This document shows, piece after piece, positions 8,626 to 16,119 of a DNA stretch of 64,000 bases. Below the pieces are notes generated by a model. It was not told where the DNA came from. It ran no database searches and saw only the letters and a program-made list of their open reading frames with translations. A program made the translations under genes and the position numbers. The stretch is from NCBI GenBank assembly GCA_964352215.1, contig CAYGRE010000003.1, forward strand, positions 1-64,000, written 5' to 3'. Positions within the stretch are counted from its first letter, which is position 1, and every line of letters begins with the position of its first letter. Source of the stretch: CAWUKT01 sp964352215 (GTDB lineage Bacteria; Bacteroidota; Bacteroidia; J057; JADKCL01).

Positions 8626-10123
8626 AGCCTGGCGTGCCCATCATTCCTTTATAAGATATTTCCTGCTGATCGGTCTCTTGTGTTTCTCACTGGTAAATCT
8701 GTATTCCCAGAGAAGGCCCTCCCAAACAAGGCCCTATTCATTGGCAGCACCCTCACATTATTCAAACCGGATCGACAGTCTTCTTTCGAGCTGTCAAGCC
8801 AGCGGACTCTTCAATGGGGTCGGGCTGGTCGTCGACGAGGGGAAGGTCATCTTCCGCAAAGCCTATGGATATACCAACCCGGACACCCTCCATCTGTTGC
8901 AGCCTGACGATGTATTTTGCATCGCCTCCATTACGAAGCAGTTTACGGCATTTCTTATCCTCAGAATGCAAGAAGAGGGTTTGCTCAATATCTACGATCC
9001 AATCACCCAGTACCTGAAAGAATTCGCCAGCCCAGCCTACGAGAAGGTCACTATTTACCATTTGCTGACCCACACTTCAGGGCTTCCCAATTATACCGCG
9101 CTTCCTGATTTTGACCAGGCGGTGGACTATTCGGAGGAGGAGATGTTCTTGCTGATGAAAAAGCCCTTGCAGTTTGAGGCCGGTAGCAAATACGATTACA
9201 GCAACTCCGGGTATTTTTTATTGGGGAAGATTTTGGAAAGGGTGAGTGGCTTGTCCTTTGCTGATCTGCTGGACAAAGAAGTATTTGCCCCCCTGCAAAT
9301 GACCCGTTCTTCAGTGAAAGATACTTGGCCTGAAACCGGAATCGCCCAGGGATATTGGCGAACCATAGACGGAATGGCCCCTATGCCTGGTTATTCGTGT
9401 AAAACCCTCTTCTCAACAGGTGGTATATTCTCTACCGTTGATGACCTCCTAAAATGGGAACAAGCATTGTACGATGAGACCTTTCTTTCCAAAGAACTCA
9501 GAGAGATTATGTTTACCCCCTATAAAAACGATTATGGCTGTGGTTGGTACGTGCGAAAGGGGTATCACAACGATGGGAGTTACTACGAACGCCATTTGCA
9601 CGGGGGAATGATCAAGGGCTATCACTGCTTTATTTTTCGCCGAATTCCCCAAAAACAAACCATAATCCTGTTTGACAACAACCACAACCAGGAAATACAG
9701 GAGATCAAGAACTCCATTTGGCGTATCCTGGAAGATGGACCCACCCTGATTCCACAACCCAAATTGTCCAACCTTCTATTTCAGGCAAGCTCTGAGAACC
9801 ACCTCCTTGTTGTGATCGATTCCATTCGGTCTTCTCCGAATTCCTTTAGGGAGGTTTACGAATTTGAAGAATACGATATCAATACGGTGGGATACCGGTT
9901 GATGGAAGCGGAGCGGTATGAGGAAGCAGAGGCTGTAATGAAGTTCAATATACATTTGTTCCCGGAGGCCTGGAATGTCTATGACAGCATCGGAGAACTG
10001 TATTTTGCTAGGGGGCTTTGGGAGGAAGGAAAAGAGATGTATGAGAAGTCCCTTGAGTTGAATCCGATGAATGGTTCTGCTCGGGAAGCCTTGGAGATGG
10101 TCAGAGAAAAGGATGGAGAATAG
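8618..10123 (+). CDS. Class C beta-lactamase-like serine hydrolase with C-terminal TPR
   Basis: Serine hydrolase of 501 residues of the beta-lactamase/penicillin-binding superfamily. A signal-peptide-like hydrophobic segment (about 10-30) points to export. The SxxK nucleophile motif is ASITKQFTAF, the YxN motif is YDYSNSGYFLLG, and an HGG motif (HLHGGMIKG) stands where KTG/HxG is found in the family. The last 110 residues form one or two TPR-like helices (ERYEEAEAVMKFN, GLWEEGKEMYEKSLELNPMNG). I chose ATG 8618 because it overlaps the FadJ stop (ATGAATAA) and places the signal peptide at the N-terminus. Likely an esterase or peptidase; its link to beta-oxidation is positional only. Confidence 0.85.
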   Translation: MNKAWRAHHSFIRYFLLIGLLCFSLVNLYSQRRPSQTRPYSLAAPSHYSNRIDSLLSSCQASGLFNGVGLVVDEGKVIFRKAYGYTNPDTLHLLQPDDVFCIASITKQFTAFLILRMQEEGLLNIYDPITQYLKEFASPAYEKVTIYHLLTHTSGLPNYTALPDFDQAVDYSEEEMFLLMKKPLQFEAGSKYDYSNSGYFLLGKILERVSGLSFADLLDKEVFAPLQMTRSSVKDTWPETGIAQGYWRTIDGMAPMPGYSCKTLFSTGGIFSTVDDLLKWEQALYDETFLSKELREIMFTPYKNDYGCGWYVRKGYHNDGSYYERHLHGGMIKGYHCFIFRRIPQKQTIILFDNNHNQEIQEIKNSIWRILEDGPTLIPQPKLSNLLFQASSENHLLVVIDSIRSSPNSFREVYEFEEYDINTVGYRLMEAERYEEAEAVMKFNIHLFPEAWNVYDSIGELYFARGLWEEGKEMYEKSLELNPMNGSAREALEMVREKDGE

Positions 10124-10253
10124 CTTTTATTTCCCACCGCAGATAGCTTTTTGATCCTGAAAAGTGGATTGGGAGAGATTTCCACCTGGGTAAGCCTTTG
10201 GTGTTCATGCCTCTTGGGACAAGTATTTGAATGATTTAAATTCTAACATGGGG

Positions 10254-10284
10254 TTGATTGAAATTAAAACAAATGATACCTTTG
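10254..10284 (+). promoter_or_regulatory. Bacteroidota-type promoter (TTG-N20-TACCTTTG)
   Basis: TTG at 10254-10256 is followed after 20 bases by TACCTTTG at 10277-10284, an exact match to the Bacteroidota -7 consensus TAnnTTTG at the expected spacing. The GTG start codon of the XRE-Panacea gene begins only 5 bases after the final G, so transcription would start at or within a base or two of the start codon and give a leaderless mRNA. Confidence 0.6.
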
Positions 10285-10288
10285 TGGG

Positions 10289-11092
10289 GTGGAGAAAAGA
10301 CTGTCACAAAATGACCTTGGAGGAAGGATCGCATCGTTGAGGAAGTTGAAAGGCTTGTCACAATCCGATCTTTCCACGGCATTGGGGATCTCCAGATCTT
10401 CGGTGGCCCAGATCGAGTTGGGCAATCGAAACATCTCCGTCATTGAGTTGATTAAGTTGTCAGAAATACTCGGATTTTCGATGGACAAATTTTTAGCGAG
10501 GGATTACCAAGCGGTGGAGGAAGTTGTAGCAGCAGAAAAGGCCCCTTCTCCATCGTCCGGGTTGCGGATATCCATTCCGAACCTGAAGGTAGAGAAGTTC
10601 AGGAATGTGCTGCTCTATATATTGGAACGATGTGCAGGAAAACCAAACGTGGGGGAGACCGTCTTATACAAGCTCCTTTACTTTTGCGATTTCAATTATT
10701 ACGAGACCTATGAGGAGCACCTTACCGGGGCTGAATACAGGAAGTTACCGTTCGGACCTGTGCCTCAAAAGCTGGATGCTGTGCTCAAGATGATGATTGA
10801 TGCGGAGCAGTTGGTGCGGTTCAAGGCCGATTACCACGGATTTATTCAGTCGCGATTTCTCCCCCTTGAGAAAGCCGATCTCAGGCTTATCAGTGGTGCA
10901 GAAAAAGAAGTCATTGACCAGGTCATTGATCGGTTTTCTGATTGGTCGGCCAGTGCCATCAGTGATTATTCCCATAAGGATATGCCCTGGAAAGCTTCTC
11001 AAGATGGCGAGATCATTGATTATGAGTTGGCATTCTACCGGGAACCTCCTTTTTCAGCCCGGGTTTATGATGATCAACCAGAGGAGGCATGA
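10289..11092 (+). CDS. XRE-family regulator fused to a Panacea (SocA/DUF4065) domain
   Basis: Protein of 267 residues. Residues 8-70 form an XRE helix-turn-helix (IASLRKLKGLSQSDLSTALG, then SSVAQIELGNRNIS). Residues about 100-250 carry a Panacea/DUF4065-like domain, recognisable by VGETVLYKLLYFCDFNYYE, TGAEYRKLPFGPVP and the end region IIDYELAFYREPP. Panacea proteins are hyperpromiscuous antitoxins of PanAT systems, and HTH-fused forms usually autoregulate. GTG at 10289 is the most upstream in-frame start, since a stop codon occurs at 10274. The stop overlaps the start of a 39-codon ORF (ATGA), the usual layout for an antitoxin-toxin pair. Confidence 0.87.
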   Translation: MEKRLSQNDLGGRIASLRKLKGLSQSDLSTALGISRSSVAQIELGNRNISVIELIKLSEILGFSMDKFLARDYQAVEEVVAAEKAPSPSSGLRISIPNLKVEKFRNVLLYILERCAGKPNVGETVLYKLLYFCDFNYYETYEEHLTGAEYRKLPFGPVPQKLDAVLKMMIDAEQLVRFKADYHGFIQSRFLPLEKADLRLISGAEKEVIDQVIDRFSDWSASAISDYSHKDMPWKASQDGEIIDYELAFYREPPFSARVYDDQPEEA

Positions 11093-11208
11093 AGTTTGAG
11101 AAAATCATCCTGGTAGAATTGTACTATAAGAGTGATAAGGAAAATGAAGACAGGGTTCGGATAATGAATAATTTTTCAGACCCGGAACCTGATAAAGTGT
11201 TAATTTGA
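11089..11208 (+). CDS. 39-residue ORF coupled to the Panacea antitoxin gene
   Basis: The start overlaps the antitoxin stop as ATGA, with AGGAGG just before it. It encodes 39 residues beginning MKFEKIILVELYYKSD and ending in a proline- and acid-rich tail. It is not hydrophobic enough to be a membrane peptide toxin, and I recognise no family. It occupies the position where PanAT operons carry the toxin, so it is either a very small partner or the N-terminal stub of a toxin whose remainder was lost. The next start codon lies 92 bp downstream, behind its own promoter. Coding status is plausible but unproven. Confidence 0.4.
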   Translation: MKFEKIILVELYYKSDKENEDRVRIMNNFSDPEPDKVLI

Positions 11209-11258
11209 CAATTGCCCTGAGTGTGAATTTGACAATTACCGGGAGTCTTAGTATTTTG
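11197..11258 (+). promoter_or_regulatory. Promoter with duplicated -33 box for the IPTL protein
   Basis: Two 24-bp near-identical units (11197-11220 and 11221-11244) each contain TTTGACAATT. The second TTG (11229-11231) is followed after 20 bases by TATTTTG (11252-11258), one base shorter than the TAnnTTTG consensus. The first unit overlaps the end of the 39-codon ORF. The duplication could give two RNA polymerase or regulator contact sites ahead of the secreted protein gene at 11301. Confidence 0.45.
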
Positions 11259-11300
11259 TGTTAGCGATTTGTTTATCGATCAACTTTTTAACCTTTGACT

Positions 11301-11945
11301 ATGTATAGTTCTTCTTTCATTCGTGGCCTTCGGGGCTTGGTTTTAGTAGCCTTTGTAATGTTCTCCGGATCTCTGCTCGCCCAAAACGTAGGTATTTTCC
11401 AAACATACATCGTGCTTGATATCAATGGAAGCAGCAATCAGTTTCTGGCTGGTGGCATCAATGCTGATGGGGCTCCCAGCTTTGACGGTGGTGCTTATGG
11501 AACCGTAACTTCCCTGGTTCTGAATGGGGGAGAAATGAAGACTTTCAAAAATGGTGGTGGCGATGTATTCGGTGCTGAGCTTAATTACCGGGTTTATGAG
11601 CAAGCAAGCACCCCCGGAGGATTTAATCAGGTTAACCTGCCTTTTGAAAGCAATCTCGCCAATCCCGGTGATCAGAGGTGGCAGGAAGCTTTGGCGGGCA
11701 TCGACCTCCTGAGTGGTCTTTCTGCAGGCAACTATGTCCTGGAAGTCTTCTGGCGTTCACCCACCAATCAAGGTGATCAATTCGATAGCAATTTCGGTAA
11801 CAACTTCAGCGCGACCTTTAGTGTTTCTGGAAGTGCGGTCGTTCCCACCATGTCACAATGGGGATTGATCCTCTTCGGACTCACGGTCCTCTGTATTGGG
11901 GGAATCTTCATTGTCCGGAAAGTCAATCAGCCGGCCACTGCTTAG
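11301..11945 (+). CDS. Secreted protein with IPTL-type C-terminal sorting signal
   Basis: Protein of 214 residues with an N-terminal signal peptide ending near SLLAQ (residue 28). A beta-rich, Gly/Asn-rich body of unknown function follows. The C-terminal IPTL-CTERM-like tripartite signal reads VPTMSQWGLILFGLTVL, continues with a hydrophobic helix and ends in a basic RKVN. This signal marks surface sorting, though the sorting enzyme in Bacteroidota is unsettled. The ATG at 11301 is preferred over a TTG two codons earlier. A strong hairpin terminator follows within 30 bp, so the gene is its own transcription unit. Confidence 0.8.
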   Translation: MYSSSFIRGLRGLVLVAFVMFSGSLLAQNVGIFQTYIVLDINGSSNQFLAGGINADGAPSFDGGAYGTVTSLVLNGGEMKTFKNGGGDVFGAELNYRVYEQASTPGGFNQVNLPFESNLANPGDQRWQEALAGIDLLSGLSAGNYVLEVFWRSPTNQGDQFDSNFGNNFSATFSVSGSAVVPTMSQWGLILFGLTVLCIGGIFIVRKVNQPATA

Positions 11946-11974
11946 AAAACTTCCTTCCTTTAGGAATAAAAAAA

Positions 11975-12015
11975 GCTGTCACTCAATAGGGTAATGACCC
12001 ATTTTGAGTGACAGC
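11975..12015. terminator. Bidirectional hairpin terminator
   Basis: A 12-bp perfect stem (GCTGTCACTCAA at 11975-11986 pairs with 12004-12015) encloses a second GGGT/ACCC stem. It is preceded by A-rich and followed by T-containing sequence. It lies between convergent genes (IPTL protein and MazG-like protein) and probably serves both. Confidence 0.8.
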
Positions 12016-12047
12016 TTTATTGTAAGTATCTCATCTGATACCTGAAA

Positions 12048-12377
12048 TCAGAGTTCATCATATTTCAGGTTGGACCCTCTGGCCTTATCTACCGGATACT
12101 TCTCCCCATTTTTCCTGAGCTTGTCCATTACGATTTCCTTGACATCGAGGTCCAGTTCGTGCGCAAGAAGGAAGGCGATGTTGAGCACATCGGCCAATTC
12201 CTCCCTGATCTTGTTGGTTGAGGCTTCTTTTGGAGATTTCCAGAGAAATGCTTCCAGCAATTCACCCGCCTCCACACTCAAGCAGATCGCCAGGTCCTTT
12301 GCATTGTGGAATTGCTTCCAATCCCGGTCGTCCCTGAACTTGACGATTGCCGCCTGAATTTCCTGAATATCGGTCAT
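12048..12377 (-). CDS. MazG-like nucleotide pyrophosphohydrolase
   Basis: All-alpha NTP pyrophosphatase of 109 residues, of the MazG/RS21-C6 (dCTPase) type. The metal-binding signature is EAGELLEAF followed about 25 residues later by EELADVLN, the E-x(2-3)-E...E-x2-D pattern that holds the Mg ions. These enzymes hydrolyse dCTP or modified nucleotides to the monophosphate and pyrophosphate, sanitising the nucleotide pool. It lies one base downstream of the HNH nuclease gene on the same strand, so the two are probably co-transcribed. Confidence 0.9.
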   Translation of the reverse strand: MTDIQEIQAAIVKFRDDRDWKQFHNAKDLAICLSVEAGELLEAFLWKSPKEASTNKIREELADVLNIAFLLAHELDLDVKEIVMDKLRKNGEKYPVDKARGSNLKYDEL

Positions 12378-12378
12378 C

Positions 12379-13320
12379 TTAACCTCTGTATTTATGGTTT
12401 TGGTGCCACTCTATGTACTGGAGGGCGGGTTTTGCATAGTCATCTTTGGGAAGAATAATCTCGCTCCCCTGAAGTCGGTAATACTCTTTTCCATTGTTAA
12501 ACTCTTCCTTGATCCGGGCACTTACTTCCACTCGGAAATCATTTGTCAGAGTCAAGTATCCTGCATCATATAATTTGTGCAGGTCAGCTCGGAGAAATAA
12601 CCCATTTGAAACGGCATGTGGACCTGACTCTGAATAGTCTTTGATATGGGCGGCTTCCAAAACTGGCAAAGTCTTCTCTCCGGTAATTGCACATTTTCGG
12701 CTATATTTTTCCATCACCATGGTCCTGAAAGCACCTTGCCCAAGGCGGACCTTCTGATTGTGAGAGAAACCATAGCGGACCTCTTCATTTACTTCCACCA
12801 CGTCCTTCCAAGACCGGGATTGATCCATATAAGCAGGCAAAATGGTTTGTACCCGCTCCCATAGCTCCTTTCCAGGAGATTCAGATATTTGGTAACTCTT
12901 TCCCTGGACAATACTTCTGTTCCAATTGTTGGGCAGGTCTATATAGTCTTTTTGATCAAAAAATATAGGGTCAGTTAACACAATGCAGCCAATCAGAGGG
13001 TCCAACTCCTGGACCTTGCCCCTTTGGTTTCGATACTTTAGGATAGAATTTCTAAAATCAATGAAGGACTCATTCCCATTCCTTTTTCCAAAGAACTGCC
13101 AAGCCATGGAAATCGGCATTTGAGAATACTGAGCAAAAAAACCTACCCCTCCGATCTTATTGACCGGAGACTTGAGCCGAAACAGAAAAGGAGATAAATG
13201 AGAAATCGCTTTGAAACTTCCTCCCCCGGGTCGCCAAAAGTTAATGTCTTCCGGGGTGGGTTCCAGTTGGGAGAGGTGGTTAAACCAATTGAGGTCCGTG
13301 TTTCCGATATAGAGCTTCAA
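12379..13320 (-). CDS. HNH endonuclease family protein
   Basis: Protein of 313 residues from the chosen start. The N-terminal region (KLYIGNTDLNWFNHL, then INFWRPGGG and FLFRLKSP) is characteristic of a family of bacterial HNH proteins. The HNH core is at residues 215-275: CAITGEKTLPVLEAAHIKDY, then NGLFLRADLHKLYD. I chose a TTG start at 13320, 16 bp past the upstream stop and preceded by GGAA. The frame stays open to 13500, but that extension is the other frame of the preceding gene's acidic tail, and homologues begin at M-K-L/F-YIG. Function is probably DNA cleavage in a defence or mobile context; the target is unknown. Confidence 0.82.
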   Translation of the reverse strand: MKLYIGNTDLNWFNHLSQLEPTPEDINFWRPGGGSFKAISHLSPFLFRLKSPVNKIGGVGFFAQYSQMPISMAWQFFGKRNGNESFIDFRNSILKYRNQRGKVQELDPLIGCIVLTDPIFFDQKDYIDLPNNWNRSIVQGKSYQISESPGKELWERVQTILPAYMDQSRSWKDVVEVNEEVRYGFSHNQKVRLGQGAFRTMVMEKYSRKCAITGEKTLPVLEAAHIKDYSESGPHAVSNGLFLRADLHKLYDAGYLTLTNDFRVEVSARIKEEFNNGKEYYRLQGSEIILPKDDYAKPALQYIEWHQNHKYRG

Positions 13321-13336
13321 TGAATCGTACTGTTCC

Positions 13337-14083
13337 TTAGAATCCACCGTCAGAAGGGGTGTCCCAATCTTCGATGTCATCCAAGTCATCTTCGTCATCT
13401 TCTTCCAGGATGATATCATCCCAGTTTTCATCGCCACTGCTGCTGTCTTCAAACAGGTCGGAATCATCATCGTCGGCCTCAAAGAGGTCCGCGATGTCAT
13501 CGTCGATCAGTTCCACGTCGTCAAAGCTTTCTGACTCACCACGCATTCCGCCAGTAGTGACGGGGGCAACAACTGGATCCGGGTCTGAGCTTGCAACCAA
13601 GGTCTGATCCGCTTCACTGTGATTGATGTCGACGGAGGATACATAAGCTCCGGCAAGGCTATAGCGCATGCGCTTGGTGGTAGTCGTATTGCTGGCATGT
13701 ACCTCGTAGTACTTTTGCTTGGTACGGGAAATGACCTGAAAGACATCTTTCATTGCATAACCGGAGAAGTTCCCTGCCAGGTCTGTATTGATCGAATTGG
13801 GGATTAAAATGGGACTGACCTTCTTTTTTTTGATCGTAAGTTGGCCTGCCTTTGAATAGACATAAACCAAATCCTGACCGGACTTATTGAAATGCGCTTC
13901 ATAGACGTCCTTGGGGCCAAGAGTCCAGCTCACATCTCCGGAAAAGCTACTTTCGAAAGCAGTTTTGACTTCCTGTGGAACACTGGAAGCCGGAATCTCC
14001 TGAGCCAATACGGTTCCGCCCAGTACCAACAGGGCGCCGACCACTATATAAAACCGCTTAAGGGTTGATAGCGCTTTCTTCAT
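13337..14083 (-). CDS. Secreted PepSY-like protein with acidic tail
   Basis: Protein of 248 residues. The signal peptide (KRFYIVVGALLVLGG) ends near VLAQ, residue 28. A PepSY-like (beta-lactamase-inhibitor-like) domain covers about 30-145, with the typical VPQEVKTAFESSFSGDVSW and YEAHF elements. The last 65 residues are extremely acidic, dominated by Asp and Glu with a few Ser, and end in DTPSDGGF. PepSY-like domains are thought to regulate or bind proteases and other periplasmic proteins. The tail suggests divalent cation binding or electrostatic masking. It overlaps no neighbour but is 16 bp upstream of the HNH gene. Confidence 0.75.
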   Translation of the reverse strand: MKKALSTLKRFYIVVGALLVLGGTVLAQEIPASSVPQEVKTAFESSFSGDVSWTLGPKDVYEAHFNKSGQDLVYVYSKAGQLTIKKKKVSPILIPNSINTDLAGNFSGYAMKDVFQVISRTKQKYYEVHASNTTTTKRMRYSLAGAYVSSVDINHSEADQTLVASSDPDPVVAPVTTGGMRGESESFDDVELIDDDIADLFEADDDDSDLFEDSSSGDENWDDIILEEDDEDDLDDIEDWDTPSDGGF

Positions 14084-14285
14084 AAGACTAGAGAAAAAAC
14101 GGAGTCAACTTGATTAATCCAGTCGTCAAAATAGGGATTTTTTTTTATTCTGATACACTGTATTGAGAATATTTTGTGCCTGACAGACACCGACTTAGTT
14201 TTGATCAAGCCAGGTTTTGCCCAAACGGTTGTGGAAAACCTTATTGCGGACTTGCTTGAAGGCTCTTTTTTATTTTCATTTCAAT

Positions 14286-15239
14286 ATGAAGTTCGGAAAG
14301 TTGTACGACGTCAAAGGTGTAGATTTTTCTTTGCCTCCCGATCCTATTCAGACTGAAAGGGTCCTGGCCAGATATAAAGATTCATCCCGGCAAACGAAGA
14401 TTTTCCTGGGGGCTACCGGCTGGGGAAACAAGGAATGGTTGGGCAAATGGTATCCCTCCAGGACAAAGCAAAACGAGTTCCTGAAATACTATGCCCGTCA
14501 GTTTGGTACCATTGAGTTCAATACGACCCATTACCGGGTTCCCAATGAGGCTATTGTCGCTCGTTGGTATGACCTGGCCACTCCCGAATTCAGGTTTTGC
14601 CCCAAGCTTCCTCAACAGATCAGTCACTACCAACGACTGCTGGGCTCCTATGAAAGCACCACTGCTTTTCTGACTTCGATCAATGGCTTGAAGGAAAAGC
14701 TGGGACCTGTCTTCATGCAGATGCCGGAAAATTACGGTCCTGCCCAAACGGCCTACTTGCTTTCCTACTGCCAGGATTGGCCGCGAGACCTTCCGCTCGG
14801 GGTAGAGTTGCGGCATCCGGATTTTTTTCGGGGGGGACACCAGCAGCAAGGAGTACATCAGCAGGTAGGAGCCAATGAGGGAGAAGAACACCCCGCCTTC
14901 ACCGGCCTCGAAGCAGCTGGCCAGGGAACGGTGATCACCGATGTTGCCGGACGCCGCGATGTACTCCACATGCGCCTCACCAACCCGATTCTCATCCTAC
15001 GATTCGTAGGCAATGGCCTCCACCCCACCGACTACACTCGTGCGGTTGCATGGGCAAAACGCCTCCGGTCCTGGATCGAACAGGGACTTCAGGAGGCTTA
15101 CCTGTTCATCCACCAGCCTGAAATGGAACTCGTTCCGGAATACACCATCTACTGGGCCAATGCCATTGAGAAGTATTGCGGCATTAAAGTAAAGAAACCG
15201 GAATTGGTGGACGAAGCACGGCAGGGGACATTGTTTTAA
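14286..15239 (+). CDS. DUF72 (YecE-family) protein
   Basis: Protein of 317 residues with a TIM-barrel DUF72 fold. Recognisable segments are FLGATGWGNKEWLGKWYP, the FNTTHYRVP strand, FCPKLPQQISH, LPLGVELRHPDFF and VITDVAGRRDVLHMRLT. The biochemical function of YecE proteins is unsettled. The ATG at 14286 (MKFGKLYD) matches the family start; upstream in-frame sequence is not family-like. Between residues 183 and 215 there is an expanded Gln/Gly/His segment (HQQQGVHQQVGA) produced by an 18-bp imperfect tandem duplication next to T7 and G7 runs. It adds about 13 residues compared with relatives I recall, but the frame recovers. Confidence 0.85.
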   Translation: MKFGKLYDVKGVDFSLPPDPIQTERVLARYKDSSRQTKIFLGATGWGNKEWLGKWYPSRTKQNEFLKYYARQFGTIEFNTTHYRVPNEAIVARWYDLATPEFRFCPKLPQQISHYQRLLGSYESTTAFLTSINGLKEKLGPVFMQMPENYGPAQTAYLLSYCQDWPRDLPLGVELRHPDFFRGGHQQQGVHQQVGANEGEEHPAFTGLEAAGQGTVITDVAGRRDVLHMRLTNPILILRFVGNGLHPTDYTRAVAWAKRLRSWIEQGLQEAYLFIHQPEMELVPEYTIYWANAIEKYCGIKVKKPELVDEARQGTLF

Positions 15240-15255
15240 TTGATAACTTCACGCC

Positions 15256-16113
15256 ATGGGAGATCTCGGAGAATTCGAATCCGTATTCAAACGTGCACTG
15301 CGAGACCAGTTTGAATACAAGCGCATAGAGATAAAGAAGATTTTGTTGATTACCGACCTCGTTGGGGACGGGGTTGCCACCTATGCAGCAGAAGCCCGCC
15401 AATTTCTCGCTCCTGAATTCAAGCCGGATACTTTTGAGCTGACGACGCTGTCTGGAAATGATTGGAGCAACTGGGCGGAACTGAGGGGGCATTTGAATAC
15501 CCACCAGCCCGATCTGGTGGTTACCTACCGCCTCCTCCGTGCCGCACACCCCGAAATGCTGACCAGCCTTGGCGTCTATGTTGACACCCTGACTCAGGTC
15601 ACTCCTTATCCGGTGCTGCTGCTCCCCAATCCACGTTTTAAGGATAGCATCCATTCTCCCAAGCAACTTGGCACCGTGGTGGTCGCGACCGAGCACATGT
15701 ATGCCGATCACAGCCTCGTCAATTATGGCATTCGATTTACCCCCGTCGAGAACAACCTTTTCCTTTGCCATGTCGAGGATGAAGACACTTTTGAATACTA
15801 TATGAAGGCGGTCGAAAAGGTGCCGGAACTGGACAATGACCTGGCCCGTGAACGGTTGACCGAACAGTTGACGTCTATGCCACGGTATTATGCGGAGTCG
15901 GTCCATCGGAAAATAGAGGAAAACGGAACCCGGGTAAAACTTCAATCGATCATCGAATTTGGTCGCATCATTGCCAAGTACCGGAAGTTGATCGCCAAAG
16001 AACCCGTATCCCTGTTGGTTTTTACCACCAAGGACGATACCCAACTGGCGATGCATTCCCTGGGCTATTCTTTGGCGGTAGAGTTTAGAAATATGCCCGT
16101 ATTGCTTTTATAA
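15256..16113 (+). CDS. Universal-stress-protein-like protein
   Basis: Protein of 285 residues resembling two degenerate UspA folds. The N-terminal half has IKKILLITDLVGDGVATYAAE, HQPDLVVTYR and PYPVLLLPNP. The second half starts at LGTVVVATEHMYADHS and ends SLAVEFRNMPVLLL, the classic last UspA strand. The ATP-binding G-2x-G-9x-G(S/T) motif is not intact, so nucleotide binding is doubtful. It is encoded 16 bp after the DUF72 gene and 6 bp before the ion antiporter, which suggests a regulatory role for that transporter. This is inferred from position. Confidence 0.6.
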   Translation: MGDLGEFESVFKRALRDQFEYKRIEIKKILLITDLVGDGVATYAAEARQFLAPEFKPDTFELTTLSGNDWSNWAELRGHLNTHQPDLVVTYRLLRAAHPEMLTSLGVYVDTLTQVTPYPVLLLPNPRFKDSIHSPKQLGTVVVATEHMYADHSLVNYGIRFTPVENNLFLCHVEDEDTFEYYMKAVEKVPELDNDLARERLTEQLTSMPRYYAESVHRKIEENGTRVKLQSIIEFGRIIAKYRKLIAKEPVSLLVFTTKDDTQLAMHSLGYSLAVEFRNMPVLLL

Positions 16114-16119
16114 CAGGAT

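Noticed and set aside
13321..13500. 60-residue N-terminal extension of the HNH nuclease
   Set aside because: It is the shifted frame of the acidic tail of the preceding gene; family members begin at the LYIG segment, so a TTG at 13320 is preferred.
14382..14969. Antisense frame in the DUF72 gene with a membrane-helix-like stretch
   Set aside because: Flanking antisense sequence is not protein-like, and the forward frame contains conserved DUF72 motifs on both sides, so an inverted insertion is not needed to explain it.
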